NCBI GenBank assembly: GCA_026413225.1
Contig: CM048554.1
Location: forward strand, 77,740,463 to 77,804,462
Source: Otis tarda
Lineage: Eukaryota > Chordata > Aves > Otidiformes > Otididae
Length of the DNA: 64,000 nt
Direction: 5' to 3'
Position 1 is the first letter of the stretch; each line of letters starts with the position of its first letter. The notes under the pieces were generated by a model. That model ran no database searches. It was not told the origin of the DNA and saw only the letters and a list, made by a program, of their open reading frames with translations. Made by a program: the position numbers and the translations under genes. Positions 37,451 through 51,593 of the stretch are shown here, piece after piece.

Positions 37451-40400
37451 AGCCGTTCCCCGCGGGAAGGGTCAGGCTGGGACGTGCACTTTTGATGGCT
37501 TGCAGCCGGAGGGGGAACATCTTAGGTCGCCCAGATAATAAATGAGATAGATAATAAAAATGTTGGAAGACTGTGTGCTGGAAAAACTTTAAATTACCAA
37601 ACAGTCATAATCGGCTGACAATTGACAAACGCTACGTAAATTGAGATGGACATAAAATAATACGGTGATTTTTAAGGCAGAAGGACATGGATGTGAACAA
37701 GGAAGGGGAAGATAAAATACAGAAGGGGTTTGGCGGAGCAGCTCAGCCCTACCGACCCCGCTGTTTTACCCAAAGCAACATGTACACATGTTTGGGGGAC
37801 AAATTCTGTTGTTTTCCTGCATTTTGTGTAATTTACTTGGCTAGTGATTAACTAAGTAGATTAACCTACGAATAAAGTGGTTTTTTTCCCAAAAATTAAA
37901 ATAGATGATGAGTACTATGTAATATATCTCGTGACAAAACTAGCCGGAACCAGAACAGTAGATGGTTGTACCCTCAGGAAGTGTATAAGGGATCAAGAAA
38001 AAATGTCCGTTTCGGTACAGCAGTTTATATAAGCCTGGAAGTCATGGAATTGCAGAATACTTGAGGTGGGAACGGACGTCTGAAGGTTGTCCAGTGCAGC
38101 CCCACTGCTCAGGCAGGGTCAGCAAGAGCAGGTTACTCAGGACCATGCCCAGCTGGGTTTGAAGTACCTCCAAGGACAGAGACAGGAGACCTGGTGGTGA
38201 AAGGTAGTACACTGTCCTTGATGGATGGTTAGAAGGAAAACAGGAGGTCCTCTTTCCTGTACCTGGATAGGATTTTTTGACACTGACTATACACTGTAAA
38301 GATCCAAATAGGTATACCTCTTCTCTTATTTTAGCTTAAAATTACTCCCTTCTGTTTCCTTGAGTAAATATCCACAACTGGCATAACCGTGGCATTTTAT
38401 GACACTCGCTGATGAAGAAGCCAGTTAAATACATGACTAAGCATTTGCACTACATTTCCATTTAGGTCTCAGTTGTAATCGGGGTTCTGTTGTGCCAGAG
38501 CAAAGGTGAATAAATTGGTGCTGGTCAGCCACTTCAGCCAAAGAGCACTGGGGAGAAAGGAGCCTGGGCCACTGCAGTCCTGGCTTCTCGTCTCTCTGCC
38601 ACTGTACCCACTACATGTACCCGCAGTTCTCAGCAGGCCAGACGGCTGAGGGTATGTTCAGCAGACCCGTGCTACTTCATTCCACATGCACACACACAAG
38701 GACAGACATGTATGGCCTGAAAATGCACAGTTTAAATCATAGAACAGAAAAAAGGAGCAGTGCAAGGCACATGCCGTGTAAAATCCTTTTAGATTATCTC
38801 AGCAGGGTCTGGATCAGCATTAGCATCATCGACTACCTAGAAAACATGTAGAATTGTTTCTCTGGAGAGACAAATGTAAGAAATAAGCACGCAACATCAG
38901 CTTTGAGCTATCCAGCCTTTGTACTTGAGTGCTAACATATATTACAATATACTGATACACAAAAGTAGGTGAAGGGGATTTGGTTGATAATATTTGTTTA
39001 AACTTTGGCCAAAATTAAAGTCTGGGTGTTAAATATGGCAGTATCAGAACAACCTGTGATCTCGATCCAAACACATTTGTGGAGGCTCAGTACTTGTAGT
39101 AGTACTTATTCCTAGGCTTATTTAGAATATTTGGACCTCTTCTTTCAGGAAGGGCATTTTAAAAACCATTAGTTATGATAGAAATTCATTAGAATTAGCC
39201 AGCCATTTAGGAAACTTTAAATGATGGTCATGTTTATGTCAGCAGACCTGACACACACAACAGAACAAGTCAGTCTAGCTTTTATCTGAACCAACGCAGT
39301 TTTGCAACAGTTTGTAGTAATTCATATCATAGAAAGATATTATGCAACAAGTTATCTTTCTCCTGTTTGGTTTCATTCCAACATGGTGAAAAAGAAGATG
39401 ATCGGATATCTATATTAGACTTAATCATATTCAGTATCCACCTAGCTTGATGGCACACTGTGTGTGAGATTTACAGAAAAACCCAAAGCATGCTAATTTT
39501 GGAATTATGATGAGAATCAGACAAATATAGACTCATAATCTGCAAAGCTGTTGCAGAAACTAAATAACACTCCAGTTGAGATAACACTATTTATTCAAAT
39601 AATTGATCTTCCCTTTATATTGTTTCAAAACAGAAACACTGTTCTAATATAAAACTGTTCCAATATGTGACACAACATATGTTAAAAAACACTCTAAAGG
39701 CCATAAGCAAATTATAGAAAAAATAGGAATGGACTATCATTAGCGTTGTTGCCAAATATTTTATCTTCTGATACAACAGAGGTTTGAAATTTTCTCCAGA
39801 AACAGTACATGCAAGTGAACATTCGAGATTCAGACGATTCTCTGTAAGAATTATGTGAAGAGTGGTTTGGATTCCCACACTTTGGAGCCGGTGATAAAAG
39901 AGCAATACAGTATGCAGGGGTCAAAATCCTGCAAGATCCAAAGTATCATCCTGAAATCCCACACTCATTTGACACCTAGCCCTACAGGCACCGAAATTCC
40001 AGGGGTGCCTCCTTGTTTATCTTGAAAGTGCCCCAGGTACTTAGGGATTCACCTCTCCACATGCCCAGAACTGCCTCAGTCTTCACAGGACTGAGCGTTG
40101 GGTGCCTGCTTCTTGCCTCAGTCTGACAAGGAGCTAAAAACTACATATTGCTCGGCCTAAATCTCTCTGGGACTCCCTGTGGTTGGCATATTTAGGTCTT
40201 GTTTGACAGACATAGTAATGCCAGGCTCTGTACAAAATGTTGTACTGGCTTCCATTTTTATTTTTCCAAGAGTTCAAGGTATGATGTAGAAATAATCATG
40301 TGGAAATGGTAGCCTTAATTCAAGAATATCCTACCTACAAGGGGACATTCTACCTCACAGTCATATTACCACTAAAGTTTTATTTTTGGCCTAACAAGAC

Positions 40401-43400
40401 TGGCTACACCTGAAAACAGAAGAAGCGAGAGTCCCACTTGCTTCCACTTGAGAAGCCATAGTTACATATCCTCAGTAAATTCTCAGACATGGTGGGATGT
40501 GGGTGATTGTTCTTGGTGGTTAAAGTCAGTCTGGAATAAAAAATGGAAAACGCAACAAAATATTATGACTAGGGAAAGCCAAGGCTAGGAACTAAATTAG
40601 CTCAGAAACATCCTAGCCAGAATTGGAGCCACAGCAATAGGTAGGAAGCCAGAGAAGCCACGAGACCCTTAAAAAAAAAAAGCAGGGCAAACCCCATAGA
40701 GGTCAGCAAGTCCATGTCAGAGGGAGAGGCTTTGGAAAATAGCAACCAGAGATGGAATGAGACTAGGACTAAGGAATCTGGAAGCAAGAGCTGAGGATTT
40801 TAGTTTCAACCAAGAAGTACATTTGGAAGCCAAGAAGAATTAGTGGGATTGCCTTACGTACCTGGTAGGTGGGGCAAAACATCAGTCAGGCTCAAAGGGC
40901 AATCTTCACTTAGTCAACGCTATTGGCGTGCCAATTGCCATGAATTACCTGGGTCTGTCTGGCGGCCATGTGGCTGGATTGCCTGGGGACACACAGGTGA
41001 GCACGCAGGCACTGGAGCTGAAGGAGATGGAGGCACCTCAGGCACCAAGGGACATTTTGGAGTGGGGATGAATTTACATAATCTCGTGCTCTGAGTTTCT
41101 TCTTGCTTATACACACTGTGTGATTATTTCAGGCAGCACTTTAGCTTTGTGTGTTGGAGGCTTCCAGTCTCATTTCACGGTGTCTTGTTCCCCTCGTGGT
41201 CCAGTTTGGGATCTTTGGCATTTTGGGATCTGCAAGCTGGTGCCTCTGTTGAAAACATGCCATGCCCATCTCTTACGTGCTAGTTATTGATCAGATCAAG
41301 CCAAGAACTCCTGTGACCCTTGACAGAGTCAAGATTTCACCTTTATTCTTCTGTTAGCTTTGACTTAATTTGTAATCTGGTTATTCATGGATAGTTCTGT
41401 GGAACCCATTGATACTCAAAGTAAGATTTTTATTTCTTAAACTGTGTATTTCATAACAGATAGGAGTAGATAGAATTTCTAAAGGAAAATTAGCATATTT
41501 GATTATTCAATTCATTATTAGCATGTTTTCTTATTCTTATTGGTGCTGTAAAATGCAAACTATTTATCTGAGCCTCTGAGTTGCATATATATTCACATAG
41601 ATGGAAGCTGTCGTATAGACCTCCCTGCGACCCACACGCCTCCTGTCAGCTACTCAAACAAGGGTCCTGCAACTCATCTGTAGGTCTTTAAAGAGGCTTT
41701 GGCATTGGAATCCTACAGCTCAAGGGAAGGAAACAAAGTAAGTCAACACGTAGTTCATGGGGTTGTATAAGTTCAGTGCTTACCCATTAGAAGTGTCCCA
41801 CAATGCGGCCAAGGTGTAGCATGGGATCTTTAACTATAACGTAGAGAGTTTTACTGTGCAATCCACAGCCATCCTGTGGTTTGGTTTTGGGTGTTTTTTT
41901 TTAATATAGACGTGAACTACTGTATTAGTTACTACCTCCACATCATACTCCCATCGTGGTGCTAACAGTGAGAGTGCTCTGTTTGATTTTAATGCCAGCT
42001 AGGTGCAGCCCATGAGCCCAGGCAGATAGCCAAATAGATTTCAGTTACGAAATGTTCTGGAGTTCCCAGTGTAGGACCTCACTTTTACTCTTGCTAATAC
42101 AACCGTGGTAGTAGTTTTCATTCCTTCTCCAATCAGTTCACAGAAAAAAAAAACACCTGTCTCATAGAAAACATTTCTTTCAAGGGTTTCCTTCTCTGTT
42201 GCCTGCTAAGTACTTTTCTCATTCTGTTAATGACAATCCAATGTTAATTTTTCCTTAGCGGTAACTACCTTTCATGGAAGTGGTGTGTTTAGAACAAAGC
42301 CAAGACAACACCTATATCCCACTCCAGTCTTGCTCTGAGTATCCAAGTATCATGTTCTTCTGTCTCTCCATAAAAGATTAATTTTTCCTCTGTACATTTT
42401 TCATCTCATAGCTTCTTCAAAACTTTCTGTCTTTGGACTTGCCAGTTTGCATAGAGTTTACAGAGAGATTCTGTGCCTGGTCTTAAGCTGAATACTAAAA
42501 TCTGTAAAACACTGTATATACACCATGTTTTTCATACCAGCTCCCTCAATGTCAACATTGGTCCACTATGGCATTTGTTTGGTACCTGAGGTTTTTCAAT
42601 AAGTAGATTTTTCCTTCCTGAAACTGTAACAGGGGAAGATAAAACAGCTCTGAGAAAACAGGCTCTGTAACTAGACTGAAACAAATGCTGTGGATGCTAC
42701 TCAGAGGAAAGAACATGCCACATTGTGGCAAATTTTCTTTTTCTTTCCTATCTTGGTGGTTCTGTAGACTGATTCCATGAAGGCAGGATGCCACTGATTG
42801 GCAGCATCATGCTGCTCTGTGCATAGGGGGCTCCAGGGTCCTCTGGAGTTTGATTTTTTTTTAAAAAGATTTTAAAACGTAATGTTATTTCTAGCACTCT
42901 GTTCTCCTGTAGTCACACAAAGAGTCACTATTTAAAGGTATACTAATAAGGCCACAAATGTAAAAATACCAAAATTAACATAATAATGAGGCATTAGGAA
43001 TATAATACTGGCAAATTGTTAATTTACTGCTTAATATCAAGATGTGCTTATGTTTTCCTGAGTAGGTATAGCTTTGCTGAAATGTATATATTTTCAGGGT
43101 AATATTTCATGGCTTTGGTTCTCTTTTGCTTTCCAGTTTTCCATTAGTTACTGTGCATAGTACTGCAACAGTTTTATGGTTGCTCAAAAGCTGTATCTCA
43201 TGTTCTTATTTTGCATCATGATCTAAATTTTAATTATTCTCTAGGTTGAAATTAATTTGGAAACCTCTTACCTTAGAGAATAATTTTTAATTTAAATTTG
43301 ACTAACTCAGCAATGCAATCTATTGTATTTTAATCATATTCTCACAGAAATCTATCAGCCAGCATGGCTTGAGTTAGGATAGGATCTTTTTTAGTTTTTA

Positions 43401-45050
43401 AGAAGGAAGGCAGAAGCTATCATTAAATTTAAAATTAATTCTTTTATAGAGATTCCAAGTATATTCCTTAATCAGTAGCCCTGGAAATTAAAACCGTACT
43501 TATTGGTTATTTATTATTATTTATACTGACTAAGAGATGAGCTGGGAAACGTGGAAGCATGCAGGAAGGCAGGTGTCCATCTGCAGCAATTTACAGTCTA
43601 AAACCAAAATGCTAAAGATTGAAGCATAAGCAGAGCTGATTAAATTTCTATGGGGTATGAGTGTCCTGTGACAAATTCCAGAGCTATCCAGTCTTCTGTA
43701 ACCTAGTTAGGTGCTAAAGAATCTGCAATTAAATATTAAGCTGACCAGATGTAATTAAAAGCATAACTGTTCCTATATATCTGCAGATAATACAGGAGCA
43801 TTACTAGGAAATTAAAACTGTCTGTTCATAGTTATGTTTACCAGTCACTTCTTCCTCCTCTCTCCGGTGTATTACAAAGCCCTTTCGTCTGCTTGAAGAC
43901 CCTGTGAAATCCCGTCAGCCGGCACCGCTCTGTGCAGCCATCAGTTCTGTCCTCTTCTCAGGTGAATCTAAACCTTGCACGGTCCCATTGAAAGTGATCC
44001 AAAAGAGGAGGCGTTGAAACAGCCTGGTAAAGCAAACTGGTTATCGAGAGTCCTGGGGAGTAGGAGCATGAAGTGGCAGAGCTGTTCGTCAGCGTTTGGT
44101 TTTCCCATGATCATCAGTTGCGATCCCAGAGAATAAGGATGTAATATTTAAAACAAGCACAGAGAGTGACTGTGAGAATGCAGGTCAGTGAATTTCTACC
44201 GTCAATAAACAATAATTAGGGAGTTATCTACTAGCTGGTCTACAAAAAAAAGTAGATGAAGGAGGATGAGTAAGCTGAAATTTATTCAGTCTTTATAACT
44301 ATGCCCTTCCCAATAGGTTATCAAGGAAACTATATACCTACGGGTTAAGAGAAAAGACAGCTGTCGTAGACCAACAGAAAGAGTAAGAATAATCAATATG
44401 AGATGAAACAAGCAATGGACTGCCTTAAACTTCTCTAATCAGATTGTTCTTTCAAATATTTATTGATGAGCTATGGTATGTAGCAAGATAGTAAAATTCA
44501 TGCGGGACAGAAAGTTTTGGAAGACAGCTAAATTAGAGAAGTTCATGGGGAATTCCAGGGGCATCCAATGAAAATCTCAAACTGGCTGGAACCAGCACCT
44601 TAAGGATGAAGTAATGGGTAACAGTGGCTGAGACTCCCTTCCCTTGGGGCCAGAGCACACACCTGCAGGTCAGACCTGCTGTTAGGAAGCTGATTGCTTG
44701 TCCTGGGCCCCAGTGTGGGACACTGCAGAGGGACTGATGGGGTCTTTGGACCATTACTGTCTGTTACTGCCTTTGTACTATTACTGACTATTTCTTCTCA
44801 CTCATCCGGCCACAAGCACTGCTGCCAAAAGAGACCTTGGGCAGATCAAGAAGAATGTTGTGCTCTAAGCTGTGGTAAAGGGGCCAAGGTTTTGTTCCTT
44901 TTTGATCTTACTGGTCAAGGAAATGGCTCAGTAGGAGAGGATGTATCTTGAAGATCAAAGCCACAGTGGCTGGTGTCACGGGCAGGGCCTTTGGCTTCTA
45001 TGCCTATGGACCAATCACCTTCTAGGAGCAAGGAGTGGTGAGGAGTGAGG
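37451..45050. other. Intergenic region, left half
   Basis: Mostly unique AT-rich DNA between the two divergent genes. The only clear feature is the CR1 remnant at 38045-38235. The open frames here (for example 38615-38851 plus, 39615-39905 minus, 40843-41094 plus, 44694-44951 plus) have no recognised motif or splice support. I cannot exclude conserved non-coding enhancers or an unspliced non-coding RNA. Confidence 0.5.
38045..38235 (-). mobile_element. Old CR1 LINE remnant
   Basis: A reversed CR1 3' segment is recognisable by 'CATGGAATTGCAGAATACTT', a degraded form of the reversed tail, followed by 'GCAGCCCCACTGCTCAGGCA' and 'CCATGCCCAGCTGGGTTTGA'. It is highly diverged and short. Confidence 0.7.
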
Positions 45051-46650
45051 GCACCAGAATAAGAAAGAGAAGCAAGAACATCTTTCCCAACAGTCTTGCT
45101 AATCTATGGAGAAAGGCTTTTAAGCAGGTTCATCAGGGTATGGAGATCAAAGCCTAAAAAGAAGTGGAGAAACAGGTTGATTTTAAGATGCTAAGGGAAG
45201 TGAGGAAGGTACATGGCAGAGTAAAGACCTGGACTTCAGGAGAGTGGACTTCAGCTTAGTCAGGGAACAAGTAGACAGGAATCCCTGGGGAGCCAAGAAA
45301 TAAATAGATCCTATTAGAGCTGATCTTCAAATAAAATCTCCTTGAAGCACAAGAATGGCCCATCATGACTGCACAAGATAGGCAGATATGGCAGGAGGCC
45401 AGGTTGGCTGAAGAGGAAATTTCTAGCTGAGCTCAGACACAGAAAGGAAGTATGCAGAAAGTGGAAGCAGGGACAGGCTCACAGGAGGTCTGTCAGCATC
45501 ACTCAGGCATGCACCAGTCAAATTAGGAAAGCCACACACGGCTGGGGTTGAAACCACCAAGCAATTTGGAGGGCAACATGAAGGTAAGCAGGTAAGCTTA
45601 CTTCTACAGGTGAGCAGCCTCAAAAGAAAGATGAAGGAAAACATAAGCTTGCTGCTAAATAGTGCAGGCAAGCTAGAAAGGACCTAGTGATAAACTATGT
45701 GGAAAAGGCTAAAGTACTTAATGCCTTCTTTGCCTTGTTTTTTACTGGCAAGGCCAGGTCTCTGTGCCTAGTAGCAAACTGAGGGGAATGAGGAACTGCC
45801 TATTGTAAAGGAGGATCAAGTTAGGGATAATTTAAGTAGCTATGGCCTCTTTGTGAGGCTCTTTAGCATCTTGGAAAGGCTTTATCATCTTGGCAACTAA
45901 GGGAATTTCCCAGTTGCTGGTAAAAGGCAAATGTCACATCAATATTTTAAAAAGCCAGTAAGGAAGACCTACAACCTGGTCAGCTCCTGGGAAAATTAAG
46001 GAACAAGTTTTCCCCATTTCAGGCACATGAAGGACAGAAGGATGACTGGAAACAGCCAGCAGAGATTTATCAAGATCAAATCATCCTTGGCCAACCTGAT
46101 TGCCTTCTATGATGAAATGGCTGCCTCTGTGGATGAAAGGAGAGTTACAGATGTAGCTTATCTGAAGCAAGTGTTTCAACACAGTCTTTCATAGTATACT
46201 GGTAGCTAAACTGAGGAGATGTGGACTGGATGGGCAGACTGCAAGGTGCGTGAAAAACCGGCTGAGCTGCTGGGCTCAGAGAGCAGTGGTTAATGGTTCA
46301 AGGTTGAACTGGAAGCTGGTTACTAGTGGCTTTCCTCCAGCATCAATACTAGGGCCAGTGCAGTTTAACATTTTTATTATTGACCTGGACAGTGAGCTGG
46401 AACACACACTTGCCGGGTTTTTGGATGAAAAGAACTAGGGTGGGGGAGTGGTTGATACGCTAGAGGATTGGGCTGCCATTCAGGATCCCAGAAAATCAAG
46501 GAAAAATCAAGGAGTTCAACGGAGGCAAACGCAAACTCTCATGCAGTGCAGTGGAGGCGGAGCAAATACTGGGCTGCACTGGCCACACTGCGGCCAGTAA
46601 GTCAAGGGAAGTTATTGTTTCCCCCCTGCTCAGCTATTGTTTCCCCCCTG
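45050..46650 (+). mobile_element. Old CR1 LINE body (endonuclease/RT region)
   Basis: This is about 1.6 kb of diverged CR1 coding sequence in plus orientation, interrupted by many stops and indels. Recognisable blocks in order are 'AAAGTACTTAATGCCTTCTT' (45712), 'CAAATGTCACATCAATATTTT' (45930), 'ACCTGATTGCCTTCTATGAT' (46095) and the reverse-transcriptase block read as SILGPVQFNIFIIDLDSELE (46345-46405). The 3' end of the element is missing or unrecognisable, unlike the other copies, which are 5'-truncated. No functional protein is possible. The left edge is uncertain; related sequence may extend to about 44.9 kb. Confidence 0.85.
46613..46650 (+). repeat. Tandem duplication, 22-bp period
   Basis: TATTGTTTCCCCCCTG occurs at 46613-46628 and exactly again at 46635-46650, at the right end of the CR1 remnant. 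It looks like a small local duplication. Confidence 0.9.
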
Positions 46651-49214
46651 GGAAATCAGTGATTTAACAACTACCTTATAAAACAGTTGTGCAAATACAA
46701 CAAAGACAAAAAAAAAAACAACAGAAAAACTTGCATCTGATATTGATTTTAAATTCACCAAAAAGTCTTTGTAAATGTAAACTTCCTTATGTACTTCATT
46801 AGTGGAGAAACAAAGATATATCAGAGCTTCAGAACTGGAGTTGTCAAGACTTTATTCCTACGAAAGTATCAAAGTGACTTTGGAATCACTGAGAAAAATT
46901 CTTTCCCTGGGTAAAACTATTGAAGATCATCCAGTCATTCCACACAAAATGATTTTGCCTGGAATAGAGAAATCCTGTATTTTATTACAAATCAGCAATA
47001 TTTCCTTCCAGAAAGCGAAGAGAGAAACCATGGTCTAGGCAGTTATGGTCAGATGTAATAGCCACAGACCATTAGGTTTACTGAGAATAGAAAATTACTT
47101 TTCTGAAGCCGTGGTGACTTGTATGGGCAGGGAATCTGGCCTGCTACACCTGCGCCACCCTTAGCACTGTGTTATCCATGAACCCATATGATATTTGATA
47201 CTTTATTTTGTAAGTTAGCCAATAGACTAGGTTGTAACGAATATGTGTAGATGACAGTGTCTTAACTCAGATGCTTGAAATTATGCAATGTAACATAGAA
47301 AAGGAATTAAATCCTTATTGAAAGGATTTTAATACAAAGCTGTACAGCAAGAAGTCTTCTTACCAAGGTATAAAATATTACTGGTCGATAAACAGCAGTT
47401 AATGCTAGTTTCAGTTCTGGGAGTTACTAAGTACTGGGTGACACATGGGTGCTTAGCGTCTTCTTGTACTGAGGACTGGACTGCCCTTGTCTCAGAAGTT
47501 CACATTCCAACACTATTAACAGGATGTTTTTGTTCAGATTAAGGGTGAAACATATTCTTGCCTAAAAATAAACAGTCTAAAGGCTGTTCCAGTAGCCAAA
47601 CAGCACAGGATTACTATATTATCCTCCTTATATTTTTGTTTAACTTCCTGGACATGTATGATTCAGCACTAAGACAGTGTTAATCCTCATAAACAGCTAA
47701 ATTTATGTATCAAATATAGATGGAGCCAATCCTATCACATACCAAGACAGTGCTGACAAAGCCATTAACCTTTATTTGTTTCAGTATTCCCAAGAGAAAA
47801 AAAAATCATTGGGAATCATCATCTGACTGCTTTTTGAATACAAGGCACTCCTCTTTGATAAGTGACATTATTTGATAGAATATGTATTACTTAGTTAACA
47901 TGCAGAGGGGTGATAATCTCACTAAGTGAACAAATAAATGCCTGTTGGCACTATTAATATATGTTAAGAGAAAGCTTATTATCTGATTTATGTTCATAAC
48001 GAATCTCCATACGTACATACAGATTGTGAAATCTTTAAAAATGCTATTTCCCCCCTTGTAACTAAGACCAAGATGTCTTAATGGGGCTACGACAAAGTAG
48101 CAAACACAAGAAATTTTGTTCAAGGTAAATAATAAGCAGCAGACTTAGAACTGAGAGTTACTGGTGTCCACTCACTTGTTTTTTCAATAAAAGACTATTC
48201 TGATAATCTGAAATATGACTTGGGAATTTTAAGTTAGAATTAAAATAGGAAACCAGCAAAGTAAAAGAGAGTTAACTACTGTGAGGGACAGCTGACTACA
48301 GCTGTCAGCACACTTCAGTTATTTAGACAAGAAATAGTTTAAAAACAGTCTAGAATATTTCCAAACCTATTCACCTGTTACAGAAGGCAAATATTGGTAG
48401 GTGAAGAGGGCATGAAAGGAGAAGTATATCCAGGTAAGAGTGATTTTTTTTGCTTCTGCAAACATATACATTAAAATTGTATCTGGAAAACATTAAGTGC
48501 CATCAGATGGTGCTTGTACCTTGTAATATTTCCAGACAGGCCCTGGATGCATGAATCAGCTTCTCATGTAATTAATCAAATTAATTCTTCACTGTGAGTA
48601 GGCAACAATAAACTATTTAGCTAGATATAAATAGCAGCATTATGAGTTTTGTTTGACTCTTACTCACTGTTACATGTTAAAAGGTGTATATTAATGATTC
48701 TCACAGTCTGTTTTTGTTTACATACTAAAAAGACAATATCTAAGAAATTAAAACAAAATATGTTTTGCTTTCTATTGAAAACTGTTAGGGAAATGAAGGG
48801 AAAACGTGAATAGTGATTGCTGATCAGTTCCTAATAAAGCAACACTGGAATAAGTTAAGTTTCACAGATCTTTGTGTGTTTTGCCGTTGATTTAATGGAG
48901 TCAGGATTTTATACAAAGACGACTCAGGCCTGAATAGAAGGAATTTTTTTGTCCACCTGCCAGGGTTCTTCATTATACATATGAATGATTCTTATTTTGT
49001 GTTTCTGTGTGTGCCATAAAATACCAATTCTATGAAAGCAACATTAAATTCATTCCATGTGAACAAAGCAAGGAATATCAGCTATCCCAGTTACAGCAAA
49101 ATATACAGGGAAATATTATTTCACATTTTATTTCAGCTAACTTTTCAGCAACAAATTGTGGGCACTATTTGCCTTCACCGACATGATCTACCTTTGTAGC
49201 TGCTCTTGCTGTGA

Positions 49215-49287
49215 GAATGGGTGTTGGCCTAGAGGTCATGTAAGGAGTTAAAATGTCCCTTCCAACCCAAATTATACAGTGATTCTG
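49215..49287 (+). mobile_element. CR1 LINE 3' tail remnant
   Basis: About 70 bases resemble the extreme CR1 3' end: 'TGGCCTAGAGGTCATGTAAG', then 'GTCCCTTCCAACCCAAATTA', then 'TACAGTGATTCTG'. It is a very short 5'-truncated insertion. Confidence 0.75.
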
Positions 49288-50439
49288 TTTACAAATCCTC
49301 ATCCCCACTACCATTACACAAAAACTTAGCTGCCCACAAATATGTAAACCGTCTGTTCCATTTCTCTTATTTCTGTTAGAATTAATGCATCTTTAATTAT
49401 AATCTTGCTCTTTACAAGCATCTTCACATTCCATGTGTACTCACTAACAGCTGTTTTGATTCAGGTGCCATTAGGCAATGACTCACTGTGTGTTGCCTGA
49501 TGATGACGTTTAAAATGGGGGAATACTGCTTGAGGATCTTTGGAATTGGAACTATGTTTGTTGAGCTTTTCCCCTTCCAGTTTAGACTCCATTCTGATGA
49601 GTGATGACGCACCTTAAAGCATGAGATAACAATGTGGGAAACAATACGTCAACGAAGGTAATTCCTTTTTTATTGTAGCTATTTTGACATTCTGTCCTAG
49701 CAATTATTTTTAATATTTGGATTCATTATTTATATTCATATTAATAGCAAAGTTGGCATTCACTTCAGGTTTACTTTATTTCTTCAGTAGTTACACTTAT
49801 CTCATTTATTTACTTACAACCAAGTTCATTTCAGTAGCAGAGCCCCCTTTGCCTATAGAACTACTGTCTTTGTAATCTCACACTGATTTTACAATGCATC
49901 TTATTGCATCTATGGTCACTACATCAGCAGTTTGCTAGGGTATTTAAATAGGAAGATACTCTAAATAGCAAGTTATCTCACTTTATAAATTACCATGTTT
50001 ATTCTCTTCTTAGCATCTTGTGTCTAGATCCAGAAAAAGACTTGGGCACTCTACAGTGTTGAATTTTCAGCCTATGGGGTGGAATCTGTATGCCTGAGTC
50101 AGGTGCCTGTGTTCCTTATGTTATACATGACGGAATAATGCAAAAGTAAACGTTTAATCTGTTTGGTAGTTGTCATTAATAATCAACAGAATGCTGACTA
50201 CCCAGTCTAGCTGGCCGATAGCGTGCCTCAAGAGCTGTAGCAGTAGAGGTTAATTGAGCTCCCAGGAGGAAGTACAGGCAGTGGAGAGAATGGGTCACAT
50301 CCTCAGTACCTATCAGTGTTATTGCTAATAGCAATGCGGGCACTTCTTCCTGCTCAAGGGAAAAAATGAGTGGGAGCAGTTGTGCCGATGGATATTTCTA
50401 GGCCATTTTCATTTCAATACAAGCTGGCATTACCTTTCG

Positions 50440-51110
50440 TGATGCTGTTACAATGACCAGTCAAACCCTTCAGCACTACCAAAACAACCCTTTCTGGCAG
50501 AAGTACTCTGAGGACTCATAGGTGGAAAGGGCAAAGAGTAAACATGTGGTTCTCCTTGATTTCCTGTAGGGAAATCCTTATGTGCAAAGCTTTCTGAAAG
50601 TGTGTATGTCTCGTAACCAGGGCAAACTACTTTGTGCAGTGGTGCTGGCACCTCACAGCAGCTTCGCTAGTCATGGAGTCATGCGTCCTCATCAGGGCAG
50701 TTTCAACAGACCTGTAACAGCATTAATGGGGTTCCTTGCAGAAATCTGTAGAGAAGCCTGTAGCAATGACCAGTGCTTGTGGGATGGATGTCGTTGTAAT
50801 TATGGGAATCAGTTCTGCGCAGGTGTCCATGGAAGTGGCCTTCTGCATCCAGAAGTTTCTGCTATTCCAGGTCCACAAGACAGTAATTTCCACACCATCC
50901 ACGCTAGTTAAACTGTTGGGAGTGCACGGGAAATACTTCCGGAGGAACCCCTCCCCTTCCATCACCTCAGCGGCAGCATACCCTTTAAAGGTGCTGCCCA
51001 ATACTTGCACCCAAGGCAAGTATAAGTTGTCTGTATTTAGGAGCATAAGAGAACTGGTCACTTGAGAGCCTAAAGCCCTTGCAATACAGCACGTGTTATG
51101 TGCCATCTTT
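50440..51110. other. Unexplained patch with long frames on both strands
   Basis: Within about 670 bases of intergenic DNA there are plus-strand frames of 109 codons at 50582-50911 and 50736-51065, and a minus-strand frame of 127 codons at 50723-51106. The region is slightly GC-richer than its flanks. None of the translations matches a family I can name. A decayed transposon is possible, but I could not identify one. I assign no gene. Confidence 0.25.
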
Positions 51111-51593
51111 CCCTATGCTTTGGGGTAGACCATACCAAATATGAAGTTTAATCCAGGCTTATAGCAATTTACCTCTTTTTTGAATTAATGTGTCACAAAA
51201 ACCCTTGGAGAGAAGATAGGAAAAGTTTCACTGTGTACATCCCAAATCACAGAAGTGCCACAACTAAACTTTCTTGCTTACAGAGCATTAATTTCAAAAG
51301 GTTTTTTTTTCCTAATAATTTATAATAGAGCTCCTGTTCAGAATATTATGTTTTATCAGAACGAGGTTATCATGACAAGTTCATTCAAACTGGAAGAAAT
51401 AAAATAGGCTCTTCAGACTTCTCTAATCTTTCAGAAGACGGAAAAAAATAGTAACATTTCCCAGATCATACGGTTGAATCAGCAACATACATTCTCATTA
51501 AAATGCCAGTCTTTGGGTGAAACCCACAAAAAGTCGGTATTAACTGTAATTAGTTCTTGAATTCCTTGACACCTTCAGCAGCGGTGGCCACTA

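Noticed and set aside
46802-47038. 78-codon plus-strand frame with protein-like codons as a small gene
   Set aside because: Begins at GTG with no in-frame ATG near the start, has no promoter, splice sites or recognisable motif. Frames this long are expected by chance in 64 kb.
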